From Acanthosepion pharaonis (Eukaryota; Mollusca; Cephalopoda; Sepiida; Sepiidae), in contig CAHIKZ030001195.1 of NCBI GenBank assembly GCA_903632075.3, positions 238,501 through 302,500 on the forward strand: 64,000 nt of DNA. The letters are read 5' to 3'. A model generated the notes under the pieces. It did not search any database and had not been told where the DNA came from. It saw nothing but the letters and a program-made list of their open reading frames with translations. The position numbers were made by a program, and so were the translations under genes. How positions within the stretch are numbered: position 1 is the stretch's first letter; every line of letters begins with the position of its first letter. Of the stretch, positions 22,946 to 33,880 are shown one piece after another.

Positions 22946-23164
22946 GATCAACCCTATACGACCGGACCAGATCAACTCTATACGACCGAACCAGCTACGT
23001 TCGCCGATCAACTCTATACGACCGAACCAGCTACGTTCGCCGATCAACCCTTACGACCGGACCAGATCAACTCTATACGACCGAACCAGCTACGTTCGCC
23101 GATCAACCCTTACGACCGGACCAGATCAACTCTATACGACCGAACCAGCTACGTTCGCCGATCA
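22946..23164. repeat. Minisatellite of about 59 bp in the LTR 3' part
   Basis: It is built from two modules: a 23-24-bp module (gatcaaccc...ccggacca) and a 36-bp module (gatcaactc...gttcgcc). The order is 24+36, 36, 23+36, 23+36, then a closing gatca. The modules begin alike, so the longer unit probably arose from a shorter one. Copies are almost identical, which points to recent expansion. The array keeps open frames in several phases, an effect of composition rather than coding. Confidence 0.9.
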
Positions 23165-23168
23165 TAGT

Positions 23169-23572
23169 AGATGTGCGTAGATGTGCGATGTTCGTACGTA
23201 CGTGTGTGCGTGTGTCATGATGTTTCCTAGAGTTTTTCCCTAAGGGACAAAAAACGATTTCTCCACAGACCTTACATCGCTTGTAGATGAGAGAAAACAA
23301 GAGAAAAGTTTGAAGATGTCGACTAGTATAAGTAATGTGAATCACGTGGTAGGATCGAGAACACACAACCAGATTTCGTCGGTAAATTGATTTTGAACAC
23401 AACTGCGTAGGCGTTGTAATGTTTTTCACATATATTAGCCAATCAGGAGAATTATTCACGGCTTCAGTGATCCACTTTAGTGTTTAGTTTGTACAAAAAT
23501 TGCCGTCGAAGAAACTATTACATAGAAAATGCATTGAAATCTTTTTTCAACCAATAGTATTCGCTGAATCGA
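23169..23572. other. Unannotated stretch before the full-length LINE
   Basis: No gene is recognised. It contains a short tandem phrase (agatgtgcg twice, about 23168-23188) and a gtacgtacgtgtgtgcgtgtgt run. Confidence 0.4.
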
Positions 23573-23573
23573 A

Positions 23574-23612
<39 letters not shown>
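23573..23612. repeat. (AAT)n microsatellite at the 5' side of the LINE
   Basis: About thirteen AAT units. It directly precedes the 5' UTR of the R4/Dong-like element and mirrors the (AAT)n at its 3' end (28032-28054), as expected if the element inserted into a TAA repeat. Confidence 0.9.
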
Positions 23613-26600
23613 TTTGTTTTCATGTCTAAAAGTGTAATTTTCCTACAATGCTCTGCCCTTTGACTATCATGTCTTTGAGTGAAAATTTAAAAATATATCT
23701 TTTAGCGGCTGGTACGTTGAGCGATGACCGGAAAAGTATAACTTTTATTCCCTTGTTTCTACCCCTTTGTTTAATGAATTCTTTGATATCCCCCCCTATC
23801 AATCTGTAGTATAAATCCAGCCTACCCCATAAAATTTGATAAGTATCTGTCGTTGGCGACGGAAAATTGAACATTTGTGGAAAGTCACTTCTGCCATGCT
23901 CCGAACTTGTAAGAAATGGTAAATGTACCATTTTTGAATGATACTTTTCCTGTAGTTTGATATGATTCTAAATTCTTTTGACTCAAGTTAATTCTTTCCT
24001 TTTCAGTTCTCTTTTCTCTTTCCCTTTTTTTTTTATATACTAAAATCTGATTATCCCCCTTGGAGTGGTCACTCCGACTTATACTAAGTTAAAACTTAGT
24101 ATCGTCTACCCCACTGAATACCATACACTCTTATGAACTATTCTACCTTCGATATATTAATAAATCCACAATCTCATTGTTTGGGCGTGCTCTTGGATCT
24201 TCTTCGAGACTCGTCCTAAAGCTGGTAACCTGAACATAATTACCCCTTGGCGGTCAAGGTTAAAATGCATCTCTACCAATTTCAATGAATACGAATATTT
24301 CATACCGGATCGGCCGTCAACCGGGACAACAAGGGCCGCGTCCCTCAGAGAGGAACCAGTCTGAGGACGAAAAGTCTGTCACTGGAACAAACTCTTCCAC
24401 ACACGAAGAGACACTAGGTCACCAAACCCGGATTATTGCCAACCTTGGACCAAGTGACTCAATACCAAATCGACTAATAAAAAGTAAACGAACGAAATGG
24501 AGCCGCGAAGAGTATCATGACATTCTTCTTCAGTGCACTCGAAAACCCAGCAAAGAACACCACCAATCAAACATACCAAATATGGAGAAGTACGGTGGGA
24601 AATGATATAAGACCTAACCTCAATCCAAACATGCTTGCCAATGTCCGTAGGGACATCATGCGAAACAACAGACTCTCAAAGGCAGAAATAGATAAGATAA
24701 AATTAGATATAAGACAAAATACTATGACCCATCACTCAAACTCTATTGAGACGAATGTAGAAATAAGGAATGCAACAGAGGATGAGGTGGACGCTAAAGC
24801 GAATGAAATACGAAATAATCTCCCAGGAAATGAAACCCAAGACTCTACCTTAAACACAACCTGCAGTTCTCCAGAAAATGTACCTGGAGTCATCTTCAGT
24901 GACAATAAGTTAGAATTCCTTGAAGACCACGAAGCTGAAATCACAGAAGCGAAAAATGACGTCATCCAAGTACTCAGCAGAGTAACTTTCATACAATTGT
25001 CAGACAGAGACCAGCTCCCGAAAATCCATATGACGAATTCCAACAAGCACATCGTGAAAATATACAATGCTGCTCTGGAAACACTGTTAACAGATAAACC
25101 ACCGGGAAACATCACAGAAGTTAACGTCATATACGCAACAGCTTTAGCAGCGACTTGAAAGTTTGGGGTCAAGACAATAAATAAAATTAACAGACACAGA
25201 GAACCAGCTTGGAAAACCAAACTGATTCGAGAAACAAAACAAATCAGATGTGAGCTTTCTATATTAGATGAGCTCACCAGAAACCCTAATATTTCCACAC
25301 GTAAATGCAAAACAATCAAGCGGAAATATAACATTAAATCTCTAATTGATATTCCATCAATCAAAGAAATGCTGAAGCAGAAACTTCAGCTAAAGGCGCA
25401 GAGAACAAGACGATACGAAAAACGTTGTAGGTTCTATCGCCAAAATAAAATATTCCGAACAGATCTTAAGAAATTTTACAGGGAAGTTGGAATATACATG
25501 TCGAAAGGCCACCATCGATTGATAATGTAGACATTTTGGGAAAATATTTGGAGCAGCCCAAAGGAATATAACCCAAATGCAGAATGGATACGGCGTGAAA
25601 AAGAACGACTGCTGGATACACCTCTGCAAGAATGGGAAAATATATCCACAGATGATGTTAGGCAAGCTCTAACGAAATCCCCAAAATGGAAATCCCCAGG
25701 AAATGACAAGTTGCCCAATTTCTGGTTGTATCATCTCTCATCTAGCCATGAAATTCTTGCAAAAACATTATCAACGCTTGTAAATAATCCCAATAAAATC
25801 CCGGAATGGATTACTGAAGGTATTACACACCTCATACCAAAAACAACTGAAACAGACGACCCGAAAAATTACAGACCGATAACATGTCTCTCCACAACGT
25901 ATAAGTTGATCACGTCTGTACTGACGAACCGTACTTATTCCTTTTTCGAAACAAACAGCATTCTCCCACTGGAACAGAAGGGATGCAGAAGAGGTTCATA
26001 TGGCTGCAAAGATCAACTTCTGATAAATAAAATGATCCTGGAAAATTGCAGAAGACAACGCAGAAATCTTAGTGCAGCGTGGATTGATTATTGTAAAGCC
26101 TTTGATAGTGTTCCACATTCTTGGATCCTTAAGACTTTGGAAATGTACAAAGTCTCCCCTGTGGTATTAAATTTCCTTAAGCACAGCATGGGAATGTGGA
26201 ACACCAAACTATACCTTAGTCACACCGGGGGCACTGCCATATCCAACCGTCTGAATATCCGACGTGGAATCTTTCAAGGAGACTCTCTGTCACCCCTTCT
26301 GTTTTGTTTATCCTTAATCCCTCTTACACGTGAACAGTAGCTATGGTTACAAAATAAATAAGAAAATATTCAATCACCTACTCTACATGGATGATCTCAA
26401 ACTCTTTGCCAAAGACGACAATGAGTTGAAAGGCCTCCTCAATATTGTAAAATACTTCAGTGACGACATAGGTATGGACTTCGGATTAGATAAATGTGCA
26501 AAAGTAACATCCAAGAAAGGTAGAATTACAGAAACACCCTTAATAGATTTAGATTTTATCACAAAGATTAGGGAACTGGAGCATGATGAAGCTTATAAGT

Positions 26601-28031
26601 ACCTATGAATTAGCGAAGGAGATGGCATACAACACCCCCAAATGAAGGAAAAAGTAAGAAAAGAGTACTACAGGCGTGTACGTCTGGTACTAAATACTGA
26701 GCTAAACTCAAAAAACAGAATATCACCCATAAACACATTGGCTGTCCCTGTGCAATACAGCTTTAATGTCCTTAACTGGACCATAGCTGAAATTAAGCGA
26801 ATGGACGCCAAAACGAGAAAGCTTCTCAATTGCTATCGCATGCATCATCCCAAAGCTGATGTTGATCGTCTGTATGTGCCCAGATCCGAAGGAGGCAGAG
26901 GATTAGTTCAACAAGAACTGTCCTACAAAACTACAACAATTGACCTCCAAAGATATTTGGAAACTACAGAAGACTGGATGATGGTATGCTTCAAGGAACA
27001 TGAAAGTAGCAAGCGTCTTTACTCCGTAATAAAAGAAGCCAACAAATTCAAAATGGAGTTTCAAATGAGCGTAAAGATGCAATTACAGCACAATACACCG
27101 GCTGAAACTGCAAAATACCTAAAAAAAAAGACAGCAAAGACGAATGCAACCGACCAGATACAGAAGCGATAGCAAGATAAACCGCTTCATGGCCAATACT
27201 CTGCCCGTACCAAACAAGCTGACGTAGACAAAACCCGTACCCATCAGTGGCTACGTAGTGCAGGGTTGAAAGCGGAAATTGAAGGTTTTATCCTAGCTGC
27301 GCAGGACCAATGCTTGCTAACTAGGAATTATCAAGCACATATACTAAAATATTGTGTCAGCCCAAAATGCAGATTCTGTGATAAATATCCAGAAACGATT
27401 GATCATCTTGTATCAGGTTGCACGATGTTGGCACCCACTGAATATAAAACCCGGCATGACAGAGTGGGCCAATATCTGCACTGGAAAATCTGCAACTTCT
27501 ACGGGAAGGAAACTGAAAGAAACTGATATGAACACCACCCAGACCCGGTTACGGAGATAGAACCTGTTACAATTCTATGGGACTACACAATACACACTGA
27601 CAGAACAATCAAAGCCAACCGCCCAGATATTGTTATTAAAGACCACAAACAAAAAAAGTTCCTTGTTATTGATATGGAAGTCCCTGCTGACTGCAATGTA
27701 TCTTTGAAGATATTCAAAAAGTTGTCAAAATACAAGGACCTTGAAATAGAAATCTCGAAAATGTGGCATATGGGAACATCAACAATCCCTGTTGTAGTTG
27801 GAGCCCTAGGACTGGTTGGAAAAGATTGCAGTAGACTAATTGAAGGGATTCCTGGAAATCCATGCCTCAAGGAGATACAAAAATTGTTCTGACAAGTACA
27901 GCCCACACTTTACGAAGGGTTTTATCTATGTAATTTTTTTTTTTTTTTGTCAGTGGAAAATGTCATGACGCCATTTCTAACCTTAGGTCCCTGGGCGGGA
28001 CCCGGAAAGAAATGTGTAAACGCCAGAAATC
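23613..28031 (+). mobile_element. R4/Dong-like LINE, subfamily A, near full length
   Basis: The order is: an upstream (AAT)n, about 670 bp of 5' UTR, a single long ORF with an N-terminal Myb-like motif, reverse transcriptase, CCHC motif, PD...D restriction-like endonuclease, a 3' UTR with an ggtccctgggcgggacccgg palindrome, and a terminal (AAT)n. This single-ORF plan with a C-terminal restriction-like endonuclease is that of R2/R4-type non-LTR retrotransposons. Placement inside TAA/AAT repeats is the documented habit of Dong in the R4 clade. The clade assignment is inference without a tree. The 3' half matches the minus-strand copy at 13010-14583 very closely. Confidence 0.85.
24285..27892 (+). 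pseudogene. R4/Dong-like LINE ORF (RT plus restriction-like endonuclease), lightly broken
   Basis: ATG 24285 opens MNTNISYRIG. A Myb-like DNA-binding motif KRTKWSREEY lies near 24487. A frameshift follows close to 24517, then an open frame to 25158 (ENPAKNTTNQTYQIWR). RT motifs: GNDKLPNFW near 25702, NYRPITCLSTTYK near 25868, AWIDYCKAFDSVPHSWI (motif A) near 26077, RRGIFQGDSLSPLLF (motif B) near 26260 and LLYMDDLKLFA (catalytic YMDD) near 26380. The CCHC (CRFCDKYPETIDH) lies near 27367 and NRPDIVIKD...VIDMEVP near 27618-27684. Stops interrupt at 25156, 26606, 27170 and 27524. The minus-strand copy has Gly, Trp and Trp at the last three sites, so these are recent point mutations. Other frame changes lie near 25500-25550 and 26330. 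Confidence 0.85.
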
Positions 28032-28054
28032 AATAATAATAATAATAATAATAA
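28032..28054. repeat. (AAT)n tail of the LINE
   Basis: About seven AAT units immediately after cgccagaaatc, the conserved 3' end shared with the minus-strand copy near 13022. Confidence 0.9.
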
Positions 28055-28744
28055 TGCAATCAAATGGGAGCTAAACTCTAAGCAGCCGAAGCCTGAAATC
28101 GTCACAATGTGCTAAAATTTAAGATGACAAAGTTTCCAGTCCCATCATTTTAGGAGGCAGTTTTCATATCTTTGCTTTTCCAACAAAACTTTTTTCCAAA
28201 TTTTAAATTTCAAAACTTAATCACAAAGCCAAGTTACCAGTTTATCTTAAAAAGATTGTTTTAAAATTGTTTAAATTAACTGCATGTTCGAAGAACTTTA
28301 ACAATTTTTCCTATTATGAATCATGACCCCCCCCCAAAAAAAAATCAAGTCATCTTATGACAGCTGTGAGTATAAAAAAGCGGACTAACGGAAATTAATT
28401 TTAAGTTCATTTTGAAAACAGATAATAATAAACTAGAAAAGTTTACCTTTTCTAGTTTGTGATTATCCGCTGGATTTAAAATCATATTAATTTGCAAAAC
28501 TGAAAGCGTATACATGTATGTTGTAACATAATCTTTCTTTAAGCAACAACTCGGATCAAACATGAGTGTATTCTGTTCATAAACACCTACCAAATTTTCG
28601 CTTCGTGTAAGAATTTTAATACTTCGCAATCCTGTTACAGAAGATCCGTATTTTTCGTATGTGTATATCCTGTACAAAATTATGTTCTGTAGACCGAAAA
28701 CTACAAACATTCGCAAGCATCTTTCGAAAAAATGAAAAATGTAT
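28055..28744. other. Unannotated stretch
   Basis: AT-rich with a C-run then A-run at 28327-28344. Antisense frames of about 167 codons overlap its end but have no motif. It could contain unrecognised Helitron 5' sequence; nothing supports that directly. Confidence 0.35.
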
Positions 28745-31041
28745 TTTTTGTTTAGCCAAGATATAACAAAGATCAAACATATCATCAGTGCAGAACTGCC
28801 AAATCCTAATGAAGTTCCAGGGCTTTTTGAAATAGTAAAAAGGCACATGATTCATGGACTATGTGGTTATTTGAATTTCAATTGACCCTGCATGGTTGAC
28901 AACAGATGTACAAAAAGATTTCCAAGAAAATTTGTCAATCACAGAAAAATACAGATGGCTACCCAAGTTACAGAAGAAGAAAGATTGAAGATGGAGGATT
29001 TAGCTTCAACCTTGAAAGAAATAGACAAAATATACTGATAGACATCAAATGGATTGTTTGCTATAGTCCACTTCTGTGAAAAGCATTTAATGCTCACATT
29101 AATATGGAATTTTGTAACAGTGTTAAGTTTATAAAGTATGTGTGCAAGTACATAAATAAGGGGAGTGACCAAGCCGTGATTGCCATTGATAAACCACAAT
29201 GAAGTAGAAAAAATTAAGTCAGGAAGATATATTTCTACCAATGAGATTGCCTGGAGAACTTTTTCATTTAACATTCACAGCAGACACCCATCAGTTCAGC
29301 AGTTGAGTGTTCATCTTGAAAATGGACAGCGGATGTATTTTACTTAAGACAATGCTCAGGGATTGATTGAAACTCTAAAAAAAAACTACCCCAATGGAAT
29401 CCTTTAACCTATGCAATGTAGATGACTTTGCCAAAACAATTCTCTATCCTGAAGCGTTTAAATATTACACATTCAAATCTGGAAAATTCCAAAGCAAGGA
29501 GAACCTCATTCAATTGAACCTGCTATTAAATGTAGTGATTTACTTATTCGAGTTTATACAGTGCATCCAAAAAATTCTGAATGCTATTTTCTTTGACTTC
29601 TTCATAGTGTCAGGGGTCCAAGATCATTTAAAAAATTGAAAACAATCGATGGAAATATTCTTGAGACATACAGGCAGGCATGCATTCAACTTGGCTTTAC
29701 AGAAAGTGATGAGCATTAGGACCAAACTTTACAAGAGGTAGTTTCATATCAATCGCCAAAGCAAATAAGTGATATCTTTGCTGTTATGATTGCTACCTGT
29801 CAAATTTCAAATCCAATGGATTTGTGGGTGAAACATCAAGAAGCTATCTGGGGATTTCAGACAAACATTATCTGTTGTCAAATGAGAAAACAGCTGCAGA
29901 TTAACTTCATACCCGCCGAAAAAGTTCTTATCAGTGGGATCATATTGAAAGACGCTTTTTGACCACTGATAACTCAATGGAGATAGGACAGCAGAAGAAT
30001 TTAGTGAGCTACTTTTAAAAATTGGAAACGGAGAAATTTCACATAATCAAGATGGACAAATCAGCTTTCCTGAAGGTTTCGACACTGGTCAAGAACATTG
30101 AGGAATTGATTTTTAAAGTATACTCCAATATAGTAGATAACTTCCAGAATACAGATTGGTTGTGTGAGAGAGCAATTTTGGCTCACTGAAATGAAACAGT
30201 ACAGATCATCAATCAGAAGATTCTGCAAGATATCCCAACAAAGCAAAGGACATACCCATCCAATGATACAACTGTGGATCCAGACGAAGCAGTTAACTTC
30301 CCTACTGAAGTTTTGAATTTTTTAGATCTTCCAGAAATGCCATCACACAAGTTGGTATTAAAACAAAAAGTACCATTAATGTTGCTAAGAAATCTTGATC
30401 CTCCAAAGTTATGTAATGGTACACGTCTTATTGTGAAGAAAATGTTACCTCACTTATTGGAAGCTCTTATTATAACTGGTCAAGAGAAAGGGGACATTGT
30501 ACTGTTATCATTGATTCCAACAGATACGCCTTTTGATTTTAAACAATTGCAATTCCCAGTCAAAGTTTGTAATGACTATTAATAAATCACAACGTCAATC
30601 AATGAAAGTTACTGGACTTTACCTTATGCAACCCTGCTTTTCTCATGGTCAGTTATATGTTGTCTGTTCAAGAGTTGGAAATGGAAGGAATTTAGTTATA
30701 CTTGCTCCAAGTAAAAAACAAAAAGTAGTTTATCCTGCATTACAATAAGAATTATTTAAGAAAATTTTTTCATCATTGTGTTTTTTATTCATGCAAATAC
30801 ATGTATTTTATTTCTGTCAACACCTGTTATATGTTATTCAGTTTCACCATGTTTCATTTGTTTAAAAATGGCTAAAATTCTAATGTTTAGCTATCTAAAT
30901 AAATACAAATGTTTTCTTTCATGATTACAACCAATTTATGAATGAAATGTTCATTTAAAATTGTTGTTTCAAAGATTTCAAGCAGTGAATATATCTTACT
31001 TTGAGAAGTGATAGCGAGCGGGCGAAGCCTGATAGTTTATA
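28745..31041 (+). mobile_element. Helitron relic (helicase part)
   Basis: Plus-strand broken frames match the Helitron Rep/helicase polyprotein downstream of the Rep catalytic region. The likely 3' terminus near 31010-31041 has a GC-rich agcgagcgggcgaagcct stem-loop followed by gatagt, which resembles the Helitron 3' hairpin plus CTRR end. The 5' TC terminus and the Rep HUH domain are not seen, so the 5' part is deleted. Confidence 0.75.
28765..30748 (+). pseudogene. Helitron helicase-like protein (broken)
   Basis: Recognisable in order: SAELPNPNEVPGLFEIVKRHM near 28789; HGLCGYLNFN; NAHINMEFCNSVKFIKYVCK near 29090-29147; RYISTNEIAWRTFSF near 29226; VHLENGQRMYFT near 29309; a VRGPRSF-like segment near 29610; QISDIFAVMIATC near 29770; LLKIGNGEISHNQDG near 30010; DWLCERAILAH near 30155-30187; DEAVNFPTEVLNFLDLPEMP (30283 on); LVLKQKVPLMLLRNLDPPKLCNGTRL near 30352-30428; then TINKSQRQSM and CFSHGQLYVVCSRVG (helicase motif VI region) near 30570-30680. 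Stops and frameshifts are frequent. The Walker A and B part of the helicase is missing near 29840-29940, which indicates an internal deletion. Confidence 0.8.
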
Positions 31042-31129
31042 AATAAGACAAAAATATATAGATAAGAAAAATGTATATATTTGATTAAAACAACATGGCA
31101 TATAACCGAATAGTTTATTATTTTACATA

Positions 31130-31726
31130 TTAATATGGGTTCTTTAAGATTACACTAACCTTCATCATTTGATATGGCAAACTTTTCAACCCTTTCAATT
31201 TTTACTTTAGTTGCAGTGGGTTTTATTGAATCCCAGAAATCTGCTTGAATATTGTTTTCACGTACACGTTTTCATGTACATTGCTCTTGTAGTTGATTAA
31301 TATTTGGAGACATTAGATGTCATTCTATTAATTTGACGCCTTTGAAACCGTTTTGGCTAGGTGGACAATTGTTAGTTTTACAGAATTCGAAAGCTTGTTA
31401 CTTTGCAAGAATATGCACTTCATCATAAAGCTTTTTTGTTGTGGTTTATAGCAGTAAAAAAAAAAGTCAAGAGCTTACAAGAATTCTTCTACATTTATCT
31501 TGACGCCATCGTCAACCTTGAAGGGACTTACGATTTTACTATCTACTATTCACAGGTATTCCAAAATATTATCCCACCTCCTAACTGTTGGTTGACTATT
31601 TCTACAAATTATCCAACTTCTCGCCCAGTTATCGTACCTATCCAATGTATTAATAGATTTACATTAATCACTAAAAATTACTGTTGAGAAACAAGTTTTC
31701 ATGTACATCTTCGCCCAACTTAAACG
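31130..31726 (-). mobile_element. Tc1-like transposon copy 2, C-terminal half
   Basis: Minus-strand translation gives MMKCIFLQ..NKLSNSVKLTIVHLAKT near 31345-31430 (the QDNAPSH region, degraded) and a VYVKTIFKQISGIQ tail near 31235-31275. The segment at 31480-31720 aligns by eye with 58636-58842 of copy 1 (for example ctacatttatcttgac and ttactgttgagaaa). The copy is interrupted at 31726 by the solo LTR and resumes at 33542. Confidence 0.7.
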
Positions 31727-33541
31727 TGTCGCCGCTGGCCGCTCCTAAACAAAACAAATAGGACTACCTTGACCTTCACAATCCTTCTACTCCCGGAACT
31801 GAATCGGCAGTTAACTAGCAATTAAACAACTATCTTCATATATTTGAGTTAGACACATATCGTTAAGCATATCGGATAAGGGAGTGTTAATCAGCAGTTA
31901 AACAGCATTCGACGTATTTTTATATTTAGCGTTTTCTACTCCAAATAGCCAGGGAGTAGATGGACGAAAGTTAGGACATAAATTTGGACCCTTTTCGGCG
32001 AAATACCAGTTTCTCGGCCCGGGGCCAGGATCCGCGTTGTCCGTTTGTGTCAATGTAGTGCCGTCAATGTCAAAGGACTGGCACTATGTGCACTTGTGTC
32101 TGCTCGGCATTATGCGAATGGTTGTGTGGACGACGAGACAGAAGTTTCACGGAGGTTAGAAATTTTCCTCTTCTTAAGCATCAGCTTAAAGATAAGATCA
32201 GGGAGGAGAGGGTGCGTCTCTCCTCGTCGAAATTCTGTAAAAGGTAGGTGAAAGTTTCGCGCTTGGTGTGAATGAGAGGTGGTTGATGGATGCGACTTAG
32301 GAATGAGGATTTGCGGCCTCGAACCGAAACTTCAGTCTTCCCAACCCTTTTAAGGTAAGATAGGACATTTTCGTTTTCAATCTTGGCTTCCTCGGGGCAA
32401 ATACAGCTAGTGTATCCAAGTACATAGGCCCCACCTTTTTTGTCCTAAATTTTTGTTTCTTGTTTCCACCCCCCCGTGTTTAGGTGACAGATGTCTTTGA
32501 CGAATTCAGATATCCCTTTTTTCAATCTAGTTAACCGAGATTTCTGCCACGTTTTTCTGCTTTGAGTTTTACATCTTTTTCATTGTATATAAACATAGGG
32601 TTTTGATTTTTCCCCATCCCTCAATAATTGTAAAAATAAAACTTCGTGCTAGGAATTTCATAGAGAAAATGAGGTATTTTGGTGACTGTGGTGTGACAGC
32701 TAAGAGTAAATGCGTTGTTACGGTGAAAGGAAAATTCTAAGTACGAATGGATCAATGAGTGAGACTAGCTAGTTTTGAGGTAGGACTAGAGAAGACCAGT
32801 CTTTTACCCATCCCCACTTTTTAGCCCTTGTGGCATTTTGTATTTTCTCTCACAAATAAATATTAGGATCCGCGGGGTAGTATCTGTGCGGTGTCCTGCT
32901 GAAGGATACACTTCGGCGTGATCCTGCTTTCCGCGGTTGATCCGCCCTAGAAGTTGTATCATTTCAACGACTTGGCCCTGTTTAGGGAGGAGATTTCCAT
33001 CGGCGGGTTGGAACTCTGGCAATTCTCCAGAATCGTTGCAGCAGACGGACAGGTTTCCAACCTTTGCGTTGGAATATCTCCGACGATTCATTCGTTGAAG
33101 CAGACGTACACATGGCGACCATTTCAGCTTGCCCGGCATGTCAACTAGCTTCTCGTTGTCGACACATCAAGTCCGACCGTCGACACGACCAGACCGACCA
33201 AACCCTAACTTCCCGTCATCGACACACCCGGTCCGACCACACTTCAATTACCTGACCTTGAAGCCCGATCAACCAACCGACCGACGATCAACTTACTTAT
33301 CAACGCCTTCACTAAAAATTACCAGACCAGTCTATCCGAATCTAATACTTCATCCAGCAAAACTTTTTCTGTTTTCGTTGAAAAAAAAAAAAAAAAAAAA
33401 AGAACGCACGTCGTTTTAATGAAATAAAACTGACGTTTAGTCAAAAAAAAAACTCCCCTTGTCTCGTCATTGTCTTGGCTGTTCACACGTTTCTTCGAAT
33501 ACAAATCAGCTGGGGTTGACATCCTCATCGGCCTCGCAACA
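31727..33541 (+). mobile_element. Solo LTR, family 2, 1815 bp with 4-bp TSD
   Basis: It starts TGTCGCCGC and ends CTCGCAACA, i.e. TG...CA termini. The flanks carry the direct repeat AACG (31723-31726 and 33542-33545). On both sides lies the same Tc1-like transposon, split at one point, so the insertion boundaries are unambiguous to within a base or two. It contains an A-run (33381-33401) and an AATAAA-like polyadenylation signal (aatgaaataaaactg near 33418). No gag-pol, PBS or second LTR is present, so it is a solo LTR left by recombination. The parent family is unknown (Ty3/gypsy-like guessed from the 4-bp TSD). Confidence 0.8.
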
Positions 33542-33880
33542 AACGTTTCTCTTTTTAAAAGACTTAGTTTGACTTCTTTTATGCTTTTAGCCAATGTTCT
33601 TAATATTCTACATCATTTCTTTGTTTACATTTGACGTATCTTTAAGTATTTTCTTGCCAGTCATTTCAATTTTCTTGCTTATTACCTTCTTACTTTTTTC
33701 AAATCTCTTTTTGTGGCATTCTTAAGACTCTTTTTGTTCTTAACGTGTCAATTTTTCCAATTTCTGTTTTCATTGTTCTCTGTTCAACTTTTTTTGAAAA
33801 TTTCCAACATTTGTGTTCTTATCACTCATTAACTTTACAATATCTTGTTTCCACTTTGAGATTAGATCTTTTTTTACGAT
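33542..33880 (-). mobile_element. Tc1-like transposon copy 2, N-terminal half
   Basis: Continuation of the minus-strand transposase beyond the solo LTR. It aligns by eye with 58890-59180, for example ccaatgttcttaatattct and tctgttcaactttnnnngaaaatttccaaca. It corresponds to the N-terminal helix-turn-helix region (IARKLNRNHRT in copy 1) but is more decayed. Its distal end is approximate. Confidence 0.65.

Larger units (their letters stand above)
21345..23168 (+). mobile_element. Long LTR family 2, copy 1 (3' part diverged or truncated)
   Basis: It begins TGTCGC at 21345 and parallels the solo LTR at 31727-33541 in order and orientation. Shared blocks include gaccttgaccttcacaa (about 21380/31770), cactatgtgc then cttgtgtctgctcggcattatgcgaatgg (about 21591/32085), aggtgacagatgtc (about 22042/32482) and ggactagagaagaccagtcttt (about 22369/32787). 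Copy 1 additionally has a 277-bp spaced duplication (gatcaaagtgtagtacgctg at 22452 and 22729) and a tandem array at its 3' end. Homology to the other copy is lost after about 23165, so its 3' terminus is missing or changed. No internal gag-pol is visible. The LTR identity rests on the TSD-flanked second copy. Confidence 0.65.

Noticed and set aside
22946..23164. CRISPR-like array
   Set aside because: There are no unique spacers between repeats; it is a head-to-tail minisatellite in an animal genome.
22752..23180. 142-codon repeat protein
   Set aside because: It is translation through a minisatellite inside an LTR. Several frames stay open because the array happens to lack stops.
24732..25364. 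210-codon antisense ORF
   Set aside because: Shadow of the LINE ORF on the opposite strand.
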